Below are positions 10,623-20,082 of a stretch of 64,000 nucleotides of DNA, one piece after another (the first letter of the stretch is position 1; each line of letters begins with the position of its first letter). A program made the translations under genes and the position numbers. This stretch comes from Hydrogenophaga sp. RAC07 (GTDB lineage: Bacteria > Pseudomonadota > Gammaproteobacteria > Burkholderiales > Burkholderiaceae_C): positions 4,569,501 through 4,633,500 of the forward strand of contig NZ_CP016449.1 of NCBI RefSeq assembly GCF_001713375.1. Reading direction: 5' to 3'. Under the pieces are notes generated by a model, which saw only the letters and a list, made by a program, of their open reading frames with translations, was not told where the DNA came from and did not search any database.

Positions 10623-11033
10623 TCAGCGCTTCTTGAGCTTGCGGCGCGCCTCTGTCAGGCGAGCCTCCAGGTATTCGCCGTAGAAGTCCAGCACGGCCAC
10701 GCCCACCAGGCGCTCGGCCAGTTCCTGGCCATCGGGTCCGAAGAACATCACCGTGGGTGTGAAGCGCGCTTTCCAGGCGCGGGCCTGATCCGCGGGGGTA
10801 GTCGTGTCGCCTTCGAAGCTCTGCAGATTGGACTGCCGGTCTTGAACATCGAGCTGCACCGCCACCACCAGGCCTTCGCGCCGCATGGGCGCCAGGTAGT
10901 TGTTGCGCACCAACTCGCAATACACGCAGCCCTTGAGCGTGGTCATGACCACCAGCGGCTCGCCGCGCGCGGCGGCGGCCAGGGCAGCGCCACGCAGCGA
11001 GGCGGGGGTGGGCAAGGCCGCTGCGGTGACCAT
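10623..11033 (-). CDS. Thioredoxin-fold protein with CVYC motif
   Basis: A 136-residue protein with a thioredoxin-like redox pair CVYC (TTLKGCVYCELVRNN) near residue 36 and a cis-proline strand FTPTVMFFGPDG. No cleavable signal is obvious, though the first 20 residues are alanine-rich. The start at 11033 follows the CoA transferase stop by ten bases, so the two are co-transcribed. The open frame continues upstream to 11630 only as a shadow of that gene. It resembles the thioredoxin fold-containing proteins annotated near sulfur-oxidation loci, but no sox genes are present. Confidence 0.85.
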   Translation of the reverse strand: MVTAAALPTPASLRGAALAAAARGEPLVVMTTLKGCVYCELVRNNYLAPMRREGLVVAVQLDVQDRQSNLQSFEGDTTTPADQARAWKARFTPTVMFFGPDGQELAERLVGVAVLDFYGEYLEARLTEARRKLKKR

Positions 11034-11043
11034 CACGCGTCCT

Positions 11044-12309
11044 TCACACCGCGCCGCTGCGCTGCAGCTCGGCGAGTTGTTCGGGCGTGCTGCCCAGCCA
11101 GTCGCCCAGCACCTCGGCCGTGTGCTGGCCCAGCAGTGGCGGCGGCAAGTCGTTGCGCACCGGGGTGGCGCTGAGCTTGAGCGGGCTGGCGACCAGATCG
11201 ACGTCGCCCGAAAGCGGGTGCTCCCAGCGCTGCACCATGCCGCGCGACAGGACGTGTTCGTCGGCAAACACCTCGGCCAGGCTGTTGATCGGGCCGCAGG
11301 GCACCTTGGCGGCTTCCAGTGCGGCGAGCCAGTCGGCTTTGCTGCGGGACTTGAGGATGGTTTCCAGCAGCGGCACCAGCACGGCGCGGTGGCGCACGCG
11401 GTTCTGGTTCTGCGCAAAGCGCGCGTCGGCGGACAGCTCGGGCTGGCCCGCCACGGCGCAGAACTTGGCGAACTGGCCGTCGTTGCCCACCGCCAGGATG
11501 ATGTGTTGCGCCTGGCCTTGTGCGTCGGGTGCGACTTCAAACACCTGGTAGGGCACGATGTTGGCGTGGGCGTTGCCCGCGCGGCCGGGCACCTTGCCGT
11601 CTTCGCGTCCGCGCACCAGGTAGTTGGCACCCAGGTTGGCGAGCATGGCCACTTGTGTGTCGAGCAAGGCCATGTCGATGTGCTGGCCTTCGCCGGTGCG
11701 TTCGGCGTGCCGCAGCGCGGCCTGAATGGCCACCGTGGCGTACAGGCCGGTGAACAGATCGGCCACCGCCACGCCCACCTTTTGCGGGCCGCCGCCGGGC
11801 AGATCGTCGCGTTCGCCGGTCACGCTCATGAGGCCGCCCATGGCCTGGATGGCGAAGTCATAACCCGCGCGTTCCTTGTACGGCCCGGTCTGGCCGAAGC
11901 CGGTGATGGAGCAGTACACGAGCTTGGGGTTGATGGCGCGCAGGCTCGCAAAGTCCAGGCCATAACGCGCCATGTCGCCGACCTTGTAGTTCTCCACGAA
12001 CACGTCGGCCTTGGCCGCAAGCTCGCGGATCAGCGCCTGGCCTGCCGGTGTGGCGATGTCGCAGGTGATGGAGCGCTTGTTGCGGTTGGCACCCAGGTAG
12101 TAGGCGGCTTCGGCCGTGTCGATGCCATCGCGCCCGCGCAGGAAGGGCGGACCCCAGCCGCGCGTGTCGTCGCCGCCGGGGTGGTTGTCGCCGGGCGGGC
12201 GCTCCACCTTCACCACATCGGCGCCGAGATCGGCCAGCGTCTGTGTGCACCAGGGGCCTGCGAGCACGCGGGACAAATCGAGTATGCGGATACCATCCAG
12301 AGCATTCAT
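11044..12309 (-). CDS. CaiB/BaiF family CoA transferase (class III)
   Basis: A 421-residue class III CoA transferase, which moves CoA between carboxylic acids through an aspartyl-anhydride intermediate. The catalytic aspartate is in AGYDFAIQAMGG (about residue 151), and the N-terminal LDLSRVLAGPWCTQ and KVERPPGD are family marks. The ATG at 12309 is chosen because the family starts with a short lead before RILDLSRVLAGP; extension to 12372 is unlike the family. The substrate is unknown (formyl-CoA, succinyl-CoA and carnitinyl-CoA enzymes share the fold). Confidence 0.93.
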   Translation of the reverse strand: MNALDGIRILDLSRVLAGPWCTQTLADLGADVVKVERPPGDNHPGGDDTRGWGPPFLRGRDGIDTAEAAYYLGANRNKRSITCDIATPAGQALIRELAAKADVFVENYKVGDMARYGLDFASLRAINPKLVYCSITGFGQTGPYKERAGYDFAIQAMGGLMSVTGERDDLPGGGPQKVGVAVADLFTGLYATVAIQAALRHAERTGEGQHIDMALLDTQVAMLANLGANYLVRGREDGKVPGRAGNAHANIVPYQVFEVAPDAQGQAQHIILAVGNDGQFAKFCAVAGQPELSADARFAQNQNRVRHRAVLVPLLETILKSRSKADWLAALEAAKVPCGPINSLAEVFADEHVLSRGMVQRWEHPLSGDVDLVASPLKLSATPVRNDLPPPLLGQHTAEVLGDWLGSTPEQLAELQRSGAV

Positions 12310-12375
12310 GTTGCCATTGTGCGTGAGGCCGCCACGCCCGCGGTGTCGCCGCGGCGGCGGACCCATCTCCATTCC

Positions 12376-12927
12376 ATGTTTTCAATCCCCTTCGAACGCG
12401 CGAAGCGGCGCTTCAAGCCGTTCGCCGCGTTGTCCTTGCTGACACTGAGCGCCTGTTATCCCACCTTCAACTGGCGCGAGCTGCGGCCCGAGGGCACGCC
12501 GCTGCAGGCGCTGCTGCCGTGCAAGGCGGAAACCGCCGAGCGCACGGTGCCCCTGGGGGGCGTGCCTACGGTGTTGCACATGCACAGTTGCAAAGCCAGT
12601 GGCCTCACCTTTGCCGTGGCCTGGGCCAACGTGTCCGATGGCGCCGCGGTGCCCGCCACGCTGAGCGACTGGCAGCGGGCTTCGCTGGCCGCGATCCGCG
12701 TGGACCCGGCCTTGCACACCGACCCGGCCCACCGCTGGACCGCGACCGTCGCTGGCGCCTCGCTGGTGCAAGGCATCACGGCGCAAGGCACCGATCCGCA
12801 AGGCCAGCCGGTGCAGGCCCGCGTGGTGTATTTCGCGCGCGGTGCGCAGGTTTTCCAGGCAGCGGTCTATGGCACTGCCAGCAACGAGGTGAGCACCACG
12901 TTCTTTGACGGCCTGAAGCTGCCATGA
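12376..12927 (+). CDS. Small lipoprotein of unknown function
   Basis: A 183-residue protein with a basic N-terminus, a hydrophobic segment and the lipobox LSAC near residue 30. The mature part has a beta-rich pattern with no family I can name. It overlaps the MFS gene by four bases (ATGA), so translation of the two is coupled and the lipoprotein may serve the transporter or simply share its transcript. It is divergent from the CoA transferase gene, 66 bases away. Confidence 0.8.
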   Translation: MFSIPFERAKRRFKPFAALSLLTLSACYPTFNWRELRPEGTPLQALLPCKAETAERTVPLGGVPTVLHMHSCKASGLTFAVAWANVSDGAAVPATLSDWQRASLAAIRVDPALHTDPAHRWTATVAGASLVQGITAQGTDPQGQPVQARVVYFARGAQVFQAAVYGTASNEVSTTFFDGLKLP

Positions 12928-14189
12928 CGAACGCGCCGACACACGCCAGCGGCGACGCGCTGGGCACCCGCGCCGCGGTCATCGTCTTTCTGACGTTCGC
13001 CATCGCGTACTTTTTCTCTGCGCTGGTGCGCGCCATCACCGCCACGCTCTCGCCCACGCTGAGCCAGGAGCTGGACCTGAACGCGGGGGACCTCGGCCTG
13101 CTCGCGGGCGGTTACTTCCTGGGCTTTGCCATGACCCAGCTGCCACTGGGCAACTGGCTGGACCGTCACGGGCCGCGCAAGGTGATCCTGGCGTTTCTGG
13201 CGGTGGCGGTGGTGGGCTGCATGGCGTTTGCGCTGGCCATGAGTTTTTCGGGCCTGCTGGCCGCGCGCGTGCTCACCGGCATGGGTGTGAGCGCCTGCCT
13301 GATGGCGCCGCTCACCGGCTTTCGCCGCTGGCTCACGCCCGCCACGCAGCTGCGCGCGAACTCGTGGATGCTCATGACCGGCTCGCTCGGCATGGTGGCC
13401 GCCACCTTGCCGGTGCAATGGCTCATGCCCTACACCGGCTGGCGTGGCCTGTTCTGGATGTTGGCCGGCTTGATTGCGCTGTCGATGGTGGGCATCGCGC
13501 TCATGGTGCCGCGCTGGCGCCAGGAGACGCCGGCACTCGCGCAAGGTCAGCCCTCACCGTCCAAAGGTTATGGCTTCATCTGGCGCAACCCTTACTTTCG
13601 CCAGATGCTGCCGATCGGCTTTGTCAACTACGGCGGCATGGTCGCGGTGCAGACCCTGTGGGCCGGGCCGTGGATGGTGAAAGTGGCGGGCTACACGCCG
13701 CAAGAGGCGGCTGCCGGTCTGTTCGGCATCAACCTCTCCATGCTCTGCACCTTCTGGCTCTGGGGTGTGGTCAACCCCCACCTGGCGCGCCGTGGCCTGC
13801 GGCCCGAGCGTTTGATCGCGTGGGGGCTGCCGTCCAGCTTTGTGGTGCTCAGTGCCATCGTGTGGCTGGGAGCCGGCGCGGGCTGGGAGCTGTGGGCGCT
13901 GTTCTGCGTGACCAGCACCTTCGTGTCGCTGTCGCAGCCCGCCGTGGCGCTGGCCTTGCCACCCGAGGCCGCGGGCCGCGCCCTGTCGGCCTACAACCTC
14001 GCCATCTTCGGTGGTGTGTTCGGCGTGCAATGGGGCATCGGCCTCCTGATCGAGGCGCTCACGGTGTTCGGCTGGAGCGAGCCGGTGCGGTACCGCGGCG
14101 CCATGGCTTTCTTTGGCGTGTGTTGCGTGTTCGCCTACCTCGCTTTCTGGCGTGCCTGGCGTGGGCGCCCCGGCGTGCAGGCCAGCTAA
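12924..14189 (+). CDS. MFS transporter
   Basis: A 421-residue 12-helix major facilitator superfamily permease of the inner membrane. The loop 2-3 motif is GNWLDRHGPRKV, matching the MFS A-motif G-x-x-x-D-R-x-G-R. The central loop lies around residues 195-215. The substrate is not predictable. Translation is coupled to the lipoprotein gene before it. Confidence 0.9.
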   Translation: MTNAPTHASGDALGTRAAVIVFLTFAIAYFFSALVRAITATLSPTLSQELDLNAGDLGLLAGGYFLGFAMTQLPLGNWLDRHGPRKVILAFLAVAVVGCMAFALAMSFSGLLAARVLTGMGVSACLMAPLTGFRRWLTPATQLRANSWMLMTGSLGMVAATLPVQWLMPYTGWRGLFWMLAGLIALSMVGIALMVPRWRQETPALAQGQPSPSKGYGFIWRNPYFRQMLPIGFVNYGGMVAVQTLWAGPWMVKVAGYTPQEAAAGLFGINLSMLCTFWLWGVVNPHLARRGLRPERLIAWGLPSSFVVLSAIVWLGAGAGWELWALFCVTSTFVSLSQPAVALALPPEAAGRALSAYNLAIFGGVFGVQWGIGLLIEALTVFGWSEPVRYRGAMAFFGVCCVFAYLAFWRAWRGRPGVQAS

Positions 14190-14198
14190 ACTGCGTCC

Positions 14199-14645
14199 AT
14201 GAACGGCATCCTCATCATTGCGCACGCACCCTTGGCTTCCGCCCTGCGACAGTGCGTCATGCATGTGTTCCCCGACAGCGCCGATGCTGTTGCGGCACTC
14301 GATGTCCAACCCAACGTACCGCCCGAAGAATCGCTGGCGCAGGCGCGCGCGATCATGCGCCAGATGCAACTGCCGCAAACCCTGGTGGTGACCGACGTGT
14401 TCGGCGCTACGCCGTGCAACGTGGCGCAGAAACTCATCGACGGCATCAACTCCAAGTTGATCACCGGCGTGAACCTGCCCATGCTGCTGCGCACCGTGTC
14501 GTACCGGCACGAATCGCTGGACGCGCTGATCTCGCGCGCCATGATCGGTGCCACGCAAGGGGTGATTCAAGTCGCGGTGACCGCTCCGCAGAACCAGGCC
14601 AGACGAGCCACCCATGATCAAGACCACCGTGACCATCAGCAATAA
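14199..14645 (+). CDS. PTS EIIA component, mannose/fructose type
   Basis: A 148-residue EIIA of the mannose class; the phospho-accepting histidine is His9 in ILIIAHAPLASAL. The loop TDVFGATPCNVAQ is also typical. It overlaps HPr by 32 bases. No EIIB or EIIC is near, so, as in other betaproteobacteria, this set probably carries a regulatory phosphorelay and not sugar uptake. The last 15 residues, rich in H, D and Q, overlap the HPr gene. Confidence 0.92.
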   Translation: MNGILIIAHAPLASALRQCVMHVFPDSADAVAALDVQPNVPPEESLAQARAIMRQMQLPQTLVVTDVFGATPCNVAQKLIDGINSKLITGVNLPMLLRTVSYRHESLDALISRAMIGATQGVIQVAVTAPQNQARRATHDQDHRDHQQ

Positions 14646-14883
14646 GCTGGGGCTGCATGCACGCGCCTCGGCCAAACTCACCAAACTCGCGGGCAGCTTC
14701 GCCAGCGACGTGTGGATGTCGCGCGGCGACCGCCGTGTGAATGCGAAAAGCATCATGGGCGTGATGATGCTGGCAGCGGGTCTGGGCAGCACGGTCGAGG
14801 TGGAGACCACCGGACCCGATGAGCAGGTGGCGATGGACGCGTTGATCGCACTCATCAACGACAAGTTCGGCGAAGGAGAGTGA
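14614..14883 (+). CDS. ptsH: Phosphocarrier protein HPr
   Basis: An 89-residue HPr. His15 in KLGLHARASAKLTK accepts phosphate from EI, and the regulatory serine region (NAKSIMGVMMLAAG) is present, so HPr kinase could act on it. It begins inside the EIIA gene and is followed by EI after 112 bases holding a palindromic repeat. Confidence 0.96.
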   Translation: MIKTTVTISNKLGLHARASAKLTKLAGSFASDVWMSRGDRRVNAKSIMGVMMLAAGLGSTVEVETTGPDEQVAMDALIALINDKFGEGE

Positions 14884-14917
14884 CTGTGAAGGTCCTCTTT
14901 GCGCGCGCCAACAACGG

Positions 14918-14963
14918 TTTCGCTGCCGGGCCGCGCGGCAGCGAAACGCCCCCTCTCGGGGGG
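14918..14963. repeat. Double-hairpin intergenic repeat between ptsH and ptsI
   Basis: Two inverted repeats lie side by side: TTTCGCTGCCG / CGGCAGCGAAA (14918-14946), and CCCCC / GGGGG around TCTC (14949-14963). The arrangement, followed by GCAGCGACC and a GTGGAGCGTGGGGG stretch, resembles a repeat I have seen between genes of Comamonadaceae genomes. Only one copy is seen here, so repeat status is from memory, not from this window. Confidence 0.5.
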
Positions 14964-14995
14964 CAGCGACCCGCGCAGCGGTGGAGCGTGGGGGC

Positions 14996-16747
14996 ATGAG
15001 CTTCAGCGTCCACGGCCTCGCCGTCTCCCGGGGCATTGCCATCGGGCGGGCGGTGATCGTGGCGTCCAGCCGGATCGATGTGGCCCACTACTTCGTGCAG
15101 ACCGAACAGGTCGAGGGCGAAATCGAGCGATTGCGCCATGCGCGCAACGAGGTGGCTGCGGAGATCCTGAAGGTTCAGCACAGCCTGCACGACCTGGGGC
15201 CATCGGATGCCCACCCCGAGCTCACCGCCTTGCTCGACGTGCACCTCATGTTGCTGCAGGACGAGCAGCTCACCAACGGCGTGAAGCACTGGATCGTCGA
15301 GCGGCACTACAACGCCGAATGGGCGCTGACCACCCAACTCGAGGTGATCGCGCGCCAGTTCGACGAAATGGAAGACCCTTACCTGCGTGAACGCAAGGCG
15401 GATCTGGAGCAGGTGGTCGAACGCATCCTGCGCGTGATGCGTGGCGTGGCGTCGCCGGTGGGCGAGGGCCAACAACGGCCCGGGCAGGACCACGCGGTCG
15501 ATGTGCCGCTGGTGCTGATTGCGCACGACCTGTCACCCGCCGACATGCTGCAGTTCAAGCAGAGCGTGTTCGCCGGTTTCGTCACCGACGTGGGCGGCAA
15601 GACCAGCCACACCGCCATCGTCGCGCGCAGCATGGACATCCCGGCCGTGGTGGGAGCCCGCTCGGCCAGCCACCTGATCAAACAGGACGACTGGGTCATC
15701 ATCGACGGCGATGCCGGCGTGGTGGTGATCGATCCCTCGCCCATCCTGCTGGCCGAGTACGGCTTCAAGCAGCGCCAGGGTGAGGTCGAACGCGAACGCC
15801 TCTCGCGCCTGAAGAACACGCCTGCCGTCACGCTCGACGGGCAAAAGATCGAGCTGCTGGCCAACATCGAACAACCCGAAGACGCGGTGGGCGCGCTCAA
15901 GGCCGGTGCCGTGGGCGTGGGGCTGTTCCGCAGCGAATTCCTGTTCATGGGGCGCAACGGCAAGCTGCCCGACGAGGAAGAGCAGTACCAGGCCTACAAG
16001 CGTGCGGTCGAGGGCATGCAGGGCCTGCCGGTGACCATCCGCACGGTCGATGTCGGTGCCGACAAGCCGCTGGACCGCGTGGCCCAGCGCGCGGGCGAAG
16101 ACCACCTCAACCCCGCGCTGGGTCTGCGCGCCATCCGCTGGAGCCTGGCCGATCCCGCCATGTTTCTGGCGCAGTTGCGCGCCATCCTGCGAGCGGCCGC
16201 GCACGGGCCGGTGCACCTGCTCATTCCCATGCTCGCGCACGCGAGCGAGATCCGCCAGACGCTCGCTCTGGTGAACCGCGCACACGACCAGCTGGAAGCC
16301 GCGGGTGTGCGGCAAGGCGCGGTGAAGCTCGGCGCCATGATCGAGGTGCCGGCCGCGGCCCTCACGATCCCGCTGTTCCTCAAGCACTTCGACTTTCTCT
16401 CGATCGGTACCAACGACCTGATCCAGTACACGCTGGCCATCGATCGCGCGGACGAAGCCGTGTCGCACCTCTACGACCCGGTGCACCCCGCCGTGCTGCA
16501 CCTGCTGGCCAGCACCATCGCGCAGTGCCAGGCGCAAGGCAAGGGCGTGAGCGTGTGTGGCGAGATGGCGGGCGACGTGGCCATGACGCGCCTGCTGCTG
16601 GGTCTGGGCCTGCGCAGTTTTTCCATGCACCCGTCGCAGATCCTGGCGGTCAAGCAGCAGATCCTGCGCTGCGACACGTCGCGTCTGCAAACCTGGGCGC
16701 AGACGGTGCTGATGGCGGAAGACCCTGCTGCGTTGATGACCGACTGA
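14996..16747 (+). CDS. ptsI: PTS enzyme I (phosphoenolpyruvate-protein phosphotransferase)
   Basis: A 583-residue EI that takes phosphate from PEP and passes it to HPr. The active histidine is His206 in GGKTSHTAIVARS. The PEP-binding C-terminal barrel contains GLFRSEFLFMGR, GTNDLIQYTLAIDR and a cysteine in VSVCGEMAGD. The ATG at 14996 is chosen over an in-frame GTG at 14981 because it starts the family N-terminus (MSFSVHGLAVSRGIAIG). The EIIA-HPr-EI order suggests one operon. Confidence 0.96.
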   Translation: MSFSVHGLAVSRGIAIGRAVIVASSRIDVAHYFVQTEQVEGEIERLRHARNEVAAEILKVQHSLHDLGPSDAHPELTALLDVHLMLLQDEQLTNGVKHWIVERHYNAEWALTTQLEVIARQFDEMEDPYLRERKADLEQVVERILRVMRGVASPVGEGQQRPGQDHAVDVPLVLIAHDLSPADMLQFKQSVFAGFVTDVGGKTSHTAIVARSMDIPAVVGARSASHLIKQDDWVIIDGDAGVVVIDPSPILLAEYGFKQRQGEVERERLSRLKNTPAVTLDGQKIELLANIEQPEDAVGALKAGAVGVGLFRSEFLFMGRNGKLPDEEEQYQAYKRAVEGMQGLPVTIRTVDVGADKPLDRVAQRAGEDHLNPALGLRAIRWSLADPAMFLAQLRAILRAAAHGPVHLLIPMLAHASEIRQTLALVNRAHDQLEAAGVRQGAVKLGAMIEVPAAALTIPLFLKHFDFLSIGTNDLIQYTLAIDRADEAVSHLYDPVHPAVLHLLASTIAQCQAQGKGVSVCGEMAGDVAMTRLLLGLGLRSFSMHPSQILAVKQQILRCDTSRLQTWAQTVLMAEDPAALMTD

Positions 16748-16750
16748 ACC

Positions 16751-17593
16751 TCAGTTGTTCTGGCGCGTGGCGATCACTGCCGCGCCCACGATCATCAACG
16801 CTGCCAGGCCGATTGCGGGACTCGGCACCTCCCCTCGAACCAGCAGCAACGTCAGCGTGGAGAGCAGCGGCGTCAGAAAACTCAGCACGCCGATCTGCCG
16901 TGCATCGCCGCGCTTGAGCGCCGCGTCCCACAAAAAGAACGCGCCACCGAGCGGACCCAGTCCGAGCACAGCGATCAGCAACAGGTCCTGGATCGAAAGC
17001 GACACCGAGGGCTCCAGCAGCGCGTGGCACAGCAGCGAGAGCACGCCCGAGAGCAGCGCGAAGCTGCCGATGGCGGCGGTGGGGAAGGCGCGCACGCGCT
17101 TCGTGAGCAGCGAATAACTGGCCCAGATGAAAGCCGAGGCCAGCGCGGGGAGGTAGCCCCAGGCCCAGCCCGTTTCGCTGGTGTCACCTGCACCGCCCAG
17201 GATGGCCAGCGCCGCGCCCGCAAAGCCCAGCAGGGCAGCGAACACGTGTTTGGCCCGCAGCGTGACACCCGGCAGGAACAGCGGCGCCATCACCACGATG
17301 CCCAGGGGCCAGAGGTAGTTGACCAGGTTGGCCTGCACAGGCGGCGCGTGGCGCAGCGCAATGAAGAGCAGGAAATGAAAGCCGAACAGACCGTAGACAC
17401 CCAGCGCCAGCGTGCTCGCCGGTACACGCCACTGGCGCAGGTCAAACCGCGAGAGCGGCAGCGCGATCAGGCTGCCCACCAGCAGCGACAGGCCGGTCAG
17501 CAAAAAGGGCGGCACGTGCGACAAAGCCACCCCGAGGGTGGCCAGCGATGCCCACAGCGCGATCGCGCCCAGGGCGAGGAGGTTGGCGTTCAT
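16751..17593 (-). CDS. EamA/DMT family transporter
   Basis: A 280-residue membrane protein with two EamA repeats of about five helices each, a drug/metabolite exporter type; the start MNANLLALGAIALWASLATLG is typical of the group. The export substrate is unknown. It is convergent with ptsI (three bases apart) and lies downstream of an AraC-type regulator in the same direction, 64 bases away, which may control it. Confidence 0.9.
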   Translation of the reverse strand: MNANLLALGAIALWASLATLGVALSHVPPFLLTGLSLLVGSLIALPLSRFDLRQWRVPASTLALGVYGLFGFHFLLFIALRHAPPVQANLVNYLWPLGIVVMAPLFLPGVTLRAKHVFAALLGFAGAALAILGGAGDTSETGWAWGYLPALASAFIWASYSLLTKRVRAFPTAAIGSFALLSGVLSLLCHALLEPSVSLSIQDLLLIAVLGLGPLGGAFFLWDAALKRGDARQIGVLSFLTPLLSTLTLLLVRGEVPSPAIGLAALMIVGAAVIATRQNN

Positions 17594-17657
17594 TCGGGGG
17601 AGCTTAGTGCGGCGCGCCGTCGCGCGGCGCGGGATCATCGTCGCGCGACGCGTGTGT

Positions 17658-18338
17658 TCAGCCGCGGGCGCGGCGCTGCGCAGCGGTGAGCGCCGAGGGC
17701 GAGCGGTAGCCGCTGCGGCGCGCCACCTCGGCCACGCTCAGGCCTTGCGCGCGCCACTCGCGCGCTTGCGCCAGCCGGAGATCGCGCAGCCAGTGCTGGG
17801 TGCTTTGCCCGCGTTCGTCGCGGCAGCGCGCGGCCAGTTGCGCTGCACTCAGGTGCACGCGTGCGGCGAGCTCGGCCACGGTCGTGTGCGGGCCGCCGGC
17901 GAGTGCCCAGTGGGCGAGGGTGTCCCAGTCGATCGCGCGGCGCGGGCGCGCCGGCGGCAGTGCGCTGCAGGGCGACCAGGCTTCGAGCAGCAGCGCCGGG
18001 CCGAGTTGTTGCGCGCGTGGCAGCTGTTGCGTGCAGGCCTGTGCGAGGTAATGTGCCAGAGCGAGCGTGGCCGGTGCGGGCGCCGACCCGACGCGGGCCC
18101 AGTCGCCGGTGTGGCTGTCGAGCACCAGGCAGCGCGCGCCGTTGCGGGCTTCAAAGTCGTGGCGTTCACCGGGCGGCACCACACAGCCGTCGCCCGCGGC
18201 AATGCGTTGTCCGCGCCCTGCAAGCTCGAGCTCGAGCACACCTCCCAGGCCGATCAGGATCTGGAAATGGGCGTGGTCGTGGCTGCCGTGCGAGGCGCCG
18301 TACTCGCGCACGCCGAGAACGTCGCGCACGGCAGGCAT
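17658..18338 (-). CDS. AraC family transcriptional regulator
   Basis: A 226-residue regulator with an N-terminal cupin-like sensor (HDHAHFQILIGLGG; PPGERHDFEARNG) and a C-terminal double helix-turn-helix (TVAELAARVHLSAAQLAARCR and LSVAEVARRSGYRSPSALTAAQRR). The second HTH ends sooner than usual. It starts one base after the lipA stop and is followed by the exporter gene, so it may be read with lipA and regulate the EamA gene. The ligand is unknown. Confidence 0.88.
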   Translation of the reverse strand: MPAVRDVLGVREYGASHGSHDHAHFQILIGLGGVLELELAGRGQRIAAGDGCVVPPGERHDFEARNGARCLVLDSHTGDWARVGSAPAPATLALAHYLAQACTQQLPRAQQLGPALLLEAWSPCSALPPARPRRAIDWDTLAHWALAGGPHTTVAELAARVHLSAAQLAARCRDERGQSTQHWLRDLRLAQAREWRAQGLSVAEVARRSGYRSPSALTAAQRRARG

Positions 18339-18339
18339 G

Positions 18340-19353
18340 TCACTTTGCCGAAACCGGGTTCAACACCCCGTGGGCCTGCTGGTCCGCGTGGTACGAGCTG
18401 CGCACCATGGCGCCCACGGCGGCGTGGGTGAAGCCCATCTTGTAGGCCTCGGCTTCGAACATCTTGAAGGTGTCTGGGTGCACGTAGCGGCGCACCGGCA
18501 GGTGGTGGCCGCTGGGCGCGAGGTACTGGCCGATGGTGAGCATGTCGATGTCGTGCGCGCGCATGTCGCGCATGACGGCCAGGATCTCTTCATCGGTCTC
18601 ACCCAGGCCGACCATCAGGCCGCTCTTGGTCGGCACGCGGGGGAACAGCGCCTTGAACTTCTTGAGCAGGTTCAGGCTGAACTGGTAGTCGGAACCCGGG
18701 CGTGCTTCCTTGTACAGGCGCGGCACGGTTTCCATGTTGTGGTTCATCACGTCGGGTGGCGCGGCCTTGAGGATCTCGAGCGCACGGTCGTCGCGGCCGC
18801 GGAAATCGGGCACCAGCACCTCGATCTGCGTCTGCGGCGACAAGGCGCGGGTCTTCTCAATGCAGGCCACGAAATGGCCGGCGCCACCATCGCGCAGGTC
18901 ATCGCGGTCCACGCTGGTGATCACCACGTACTTCAGCTGCAGCTGCGCGATTGTTTTCGCGAGGTTGTCGGGCTCGTTCACGTCGAGCGGGTCGGGACGG
19001 CCATGGCCCACGTCGCAGAACGGGCAGCGGCGCGTGCACTTGTCGCCCATGATCATGAAGGTGGCCGTGCCCTTGCCGAAGCACTCGCCGATGTTGGGGC
19101 AACTTGCCTCTTCGCACACCGTCACCAGCTTGTTGGCGCGCAGGATGTCCTTGATCTCGTAGAAGCGGGTGGTGGGGCTGCCGGCCTTGACGCGGATCCA
19201 CTCGGGCTTTTTCAGCACCTCGGCCGGCACGATCTTGATGGGGATGCGTGAAGTCTTGGCCTGGCTCTTCTGCTTGGCGGTGGCGTCGTAGCTGGCCGCG
19301 GGCTGGGCTTCGCGCACGGTGGAGTCGGCAGCAGGGGTGTCGGTCGGGTTCAT
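18340..19353 (-). CDS. lipA: Lipoyl synthase
   Basis: A 337-residue radical SAM enzyme that inserts two sulfurs into octanoyl groups on lipoyl domains. Both iron-sulfur cluster sites are visible: the auxiliary cluster cysteines at 80, 85 and 91 ([12 protein letters not shown]) and the radical SAM CxxxCxxC at 106, 110 and 113 (CTRRCPFC). The C-terminal serine ligand is in VRSSYHAD. It lies 36 bases downstream of lipB in the same direction. Confidence 0.97.
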   Translation of the reverse strand: MNPTDTPAADSTVREAQPAASYDATAKQKSQAKTSRIPIKIVPAEVLKKPEWIRVKAGSPTTRFYEIKDILRANKLVTVCEEASCPNIGECFGKGTATFMIMGDKCTRRCPFCDVGHGRPDPLDVNEPDNLAKTIAQLQLKYVVITSVDRDDLRDGGAGHFVACIEKTRALSPQTQIEVLVPDFRGRDDRALEILKAAPPDVMNHNMETVPRLYKEARPGSDYQFSLNLLKKFKALFPRVPTKSGLMVGLGETDEEILAVMRDMRAHDIDMLTIGQYLAPSGHHLPVRRYVHPDTFKMFEAEAYKMGFTHAAVGAMVRSSYHADQQAHGVLNPVSAK

Positions 19354-19389
19354 GGCGGCGGCGCGGGTGGCGCGTGGAGTCGGGGTTGG

Positions 19390-20082
19390 TCAGGGTGACA
19401 GGGAGGCGCCGAGCTTCTGGCTCAACACATGCGCGGCCTCGTCCCAGGAAACCGTCACCCCGATTGTAGAAAGGTCCACCGTTTGCAGGCCGGTGTAGCC
19501 GCACGGGTTGATGCGCTGGAAGGGTTGCAGGTCCATCGCCACGTTGAGCGCGACGCCGTGGTAGGCGCAATGGCGGCTGACCTTGATGCCGAGTGCGGCA
19601 ATCTTGCCCAGGCCGGTGAAGTCGGGGATGGGTGCCGGCGCACCGGGGTGTCGCTTCTGCGGGCGCTGGGGCAGCGCGGCGTGGCTGAAAGGATCGTCCA
19701 GCCGCACGTAGATGCCGGGCGCACCGGCCACCCGGTGGCCCGTGACCTGAAAGGTGGCCAGCGTGCGGATCACGGCTTCTTCGACCCGGTGGACGAACTC
19801 CTTGACGTAGTAGCCCGCACGCTGAAGGTCCACCAGTGGGTACGCCACCACCTGGCCGGGACCGTGGTAGGTCACCTGGCCGCCCCGGTTGGTCTGCACC
19901 ACGGGGATGCTGCCGGGGGCCAGCAGGTGGTCTTCGCGACCGGCGAGGCCTTGGGTAAAGACGGGTGGGTGCGCGCAGATCCAGAGCTCGTCGGGCGTGT
20001 CGGGCGCGCGCTCCACCGTGAAGGCCTGCATGGCCTGGTAAGTGGTGTCGTAAGGCACCAGGCCCAAAGACCGAATGATCAC
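19390..20082 (-). CDS. lipB: Octanoyltransferase LipB
   Basis: A 230-residue enzyme that moves octanoyl from acyl carrier protein to lipoyl domains, the step before LipA. The motif [14 protein letters not shown] and the catalytic pair, Lys in [13 protein letters not shown] and Cys in INPCGYTG, are present. The start is GTG at 20082, overlapping the stop of the DUF493 gene upstream, so translation is coupled. Confidence 0.97.
   Translation of the reverse strand: MIIRSLGLVPYDTTYQAMQAFTVERAPDTPDELWICAHPPVFTQGLAGREDHLLAPGSIPVVQTNRGGQVTYHGPGQVVAYPLVDLQRAGYYVKEFVHRVEEAVIRTLATFQVTGHRVAGAPGIYVRLDDPFSHAALPQRPQKRHPGAPAPIPDFTGLGKIAALGIKVSRHCAYHGVALNVAMDLQPFQRINPCGYTGLQTVDLSTIGVTVSWDEAAHVLSQKLGASLSP

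Noticed and set aside
10900..12375. Long rightward open frame upstream of the lipoprotein start
   Set aside because: It is antisense to the thioredoxin-like and CoA transferase genes; only the part from 12376 has a lipoprotein signal and real protein character.
14199..16747. A complete sugar-transport PTS
   Set aside because: Only EIIA, HPr and EI are present; no EIIB or EIIC gene lies in the neighbourhood, so a regulatory role is more likely.
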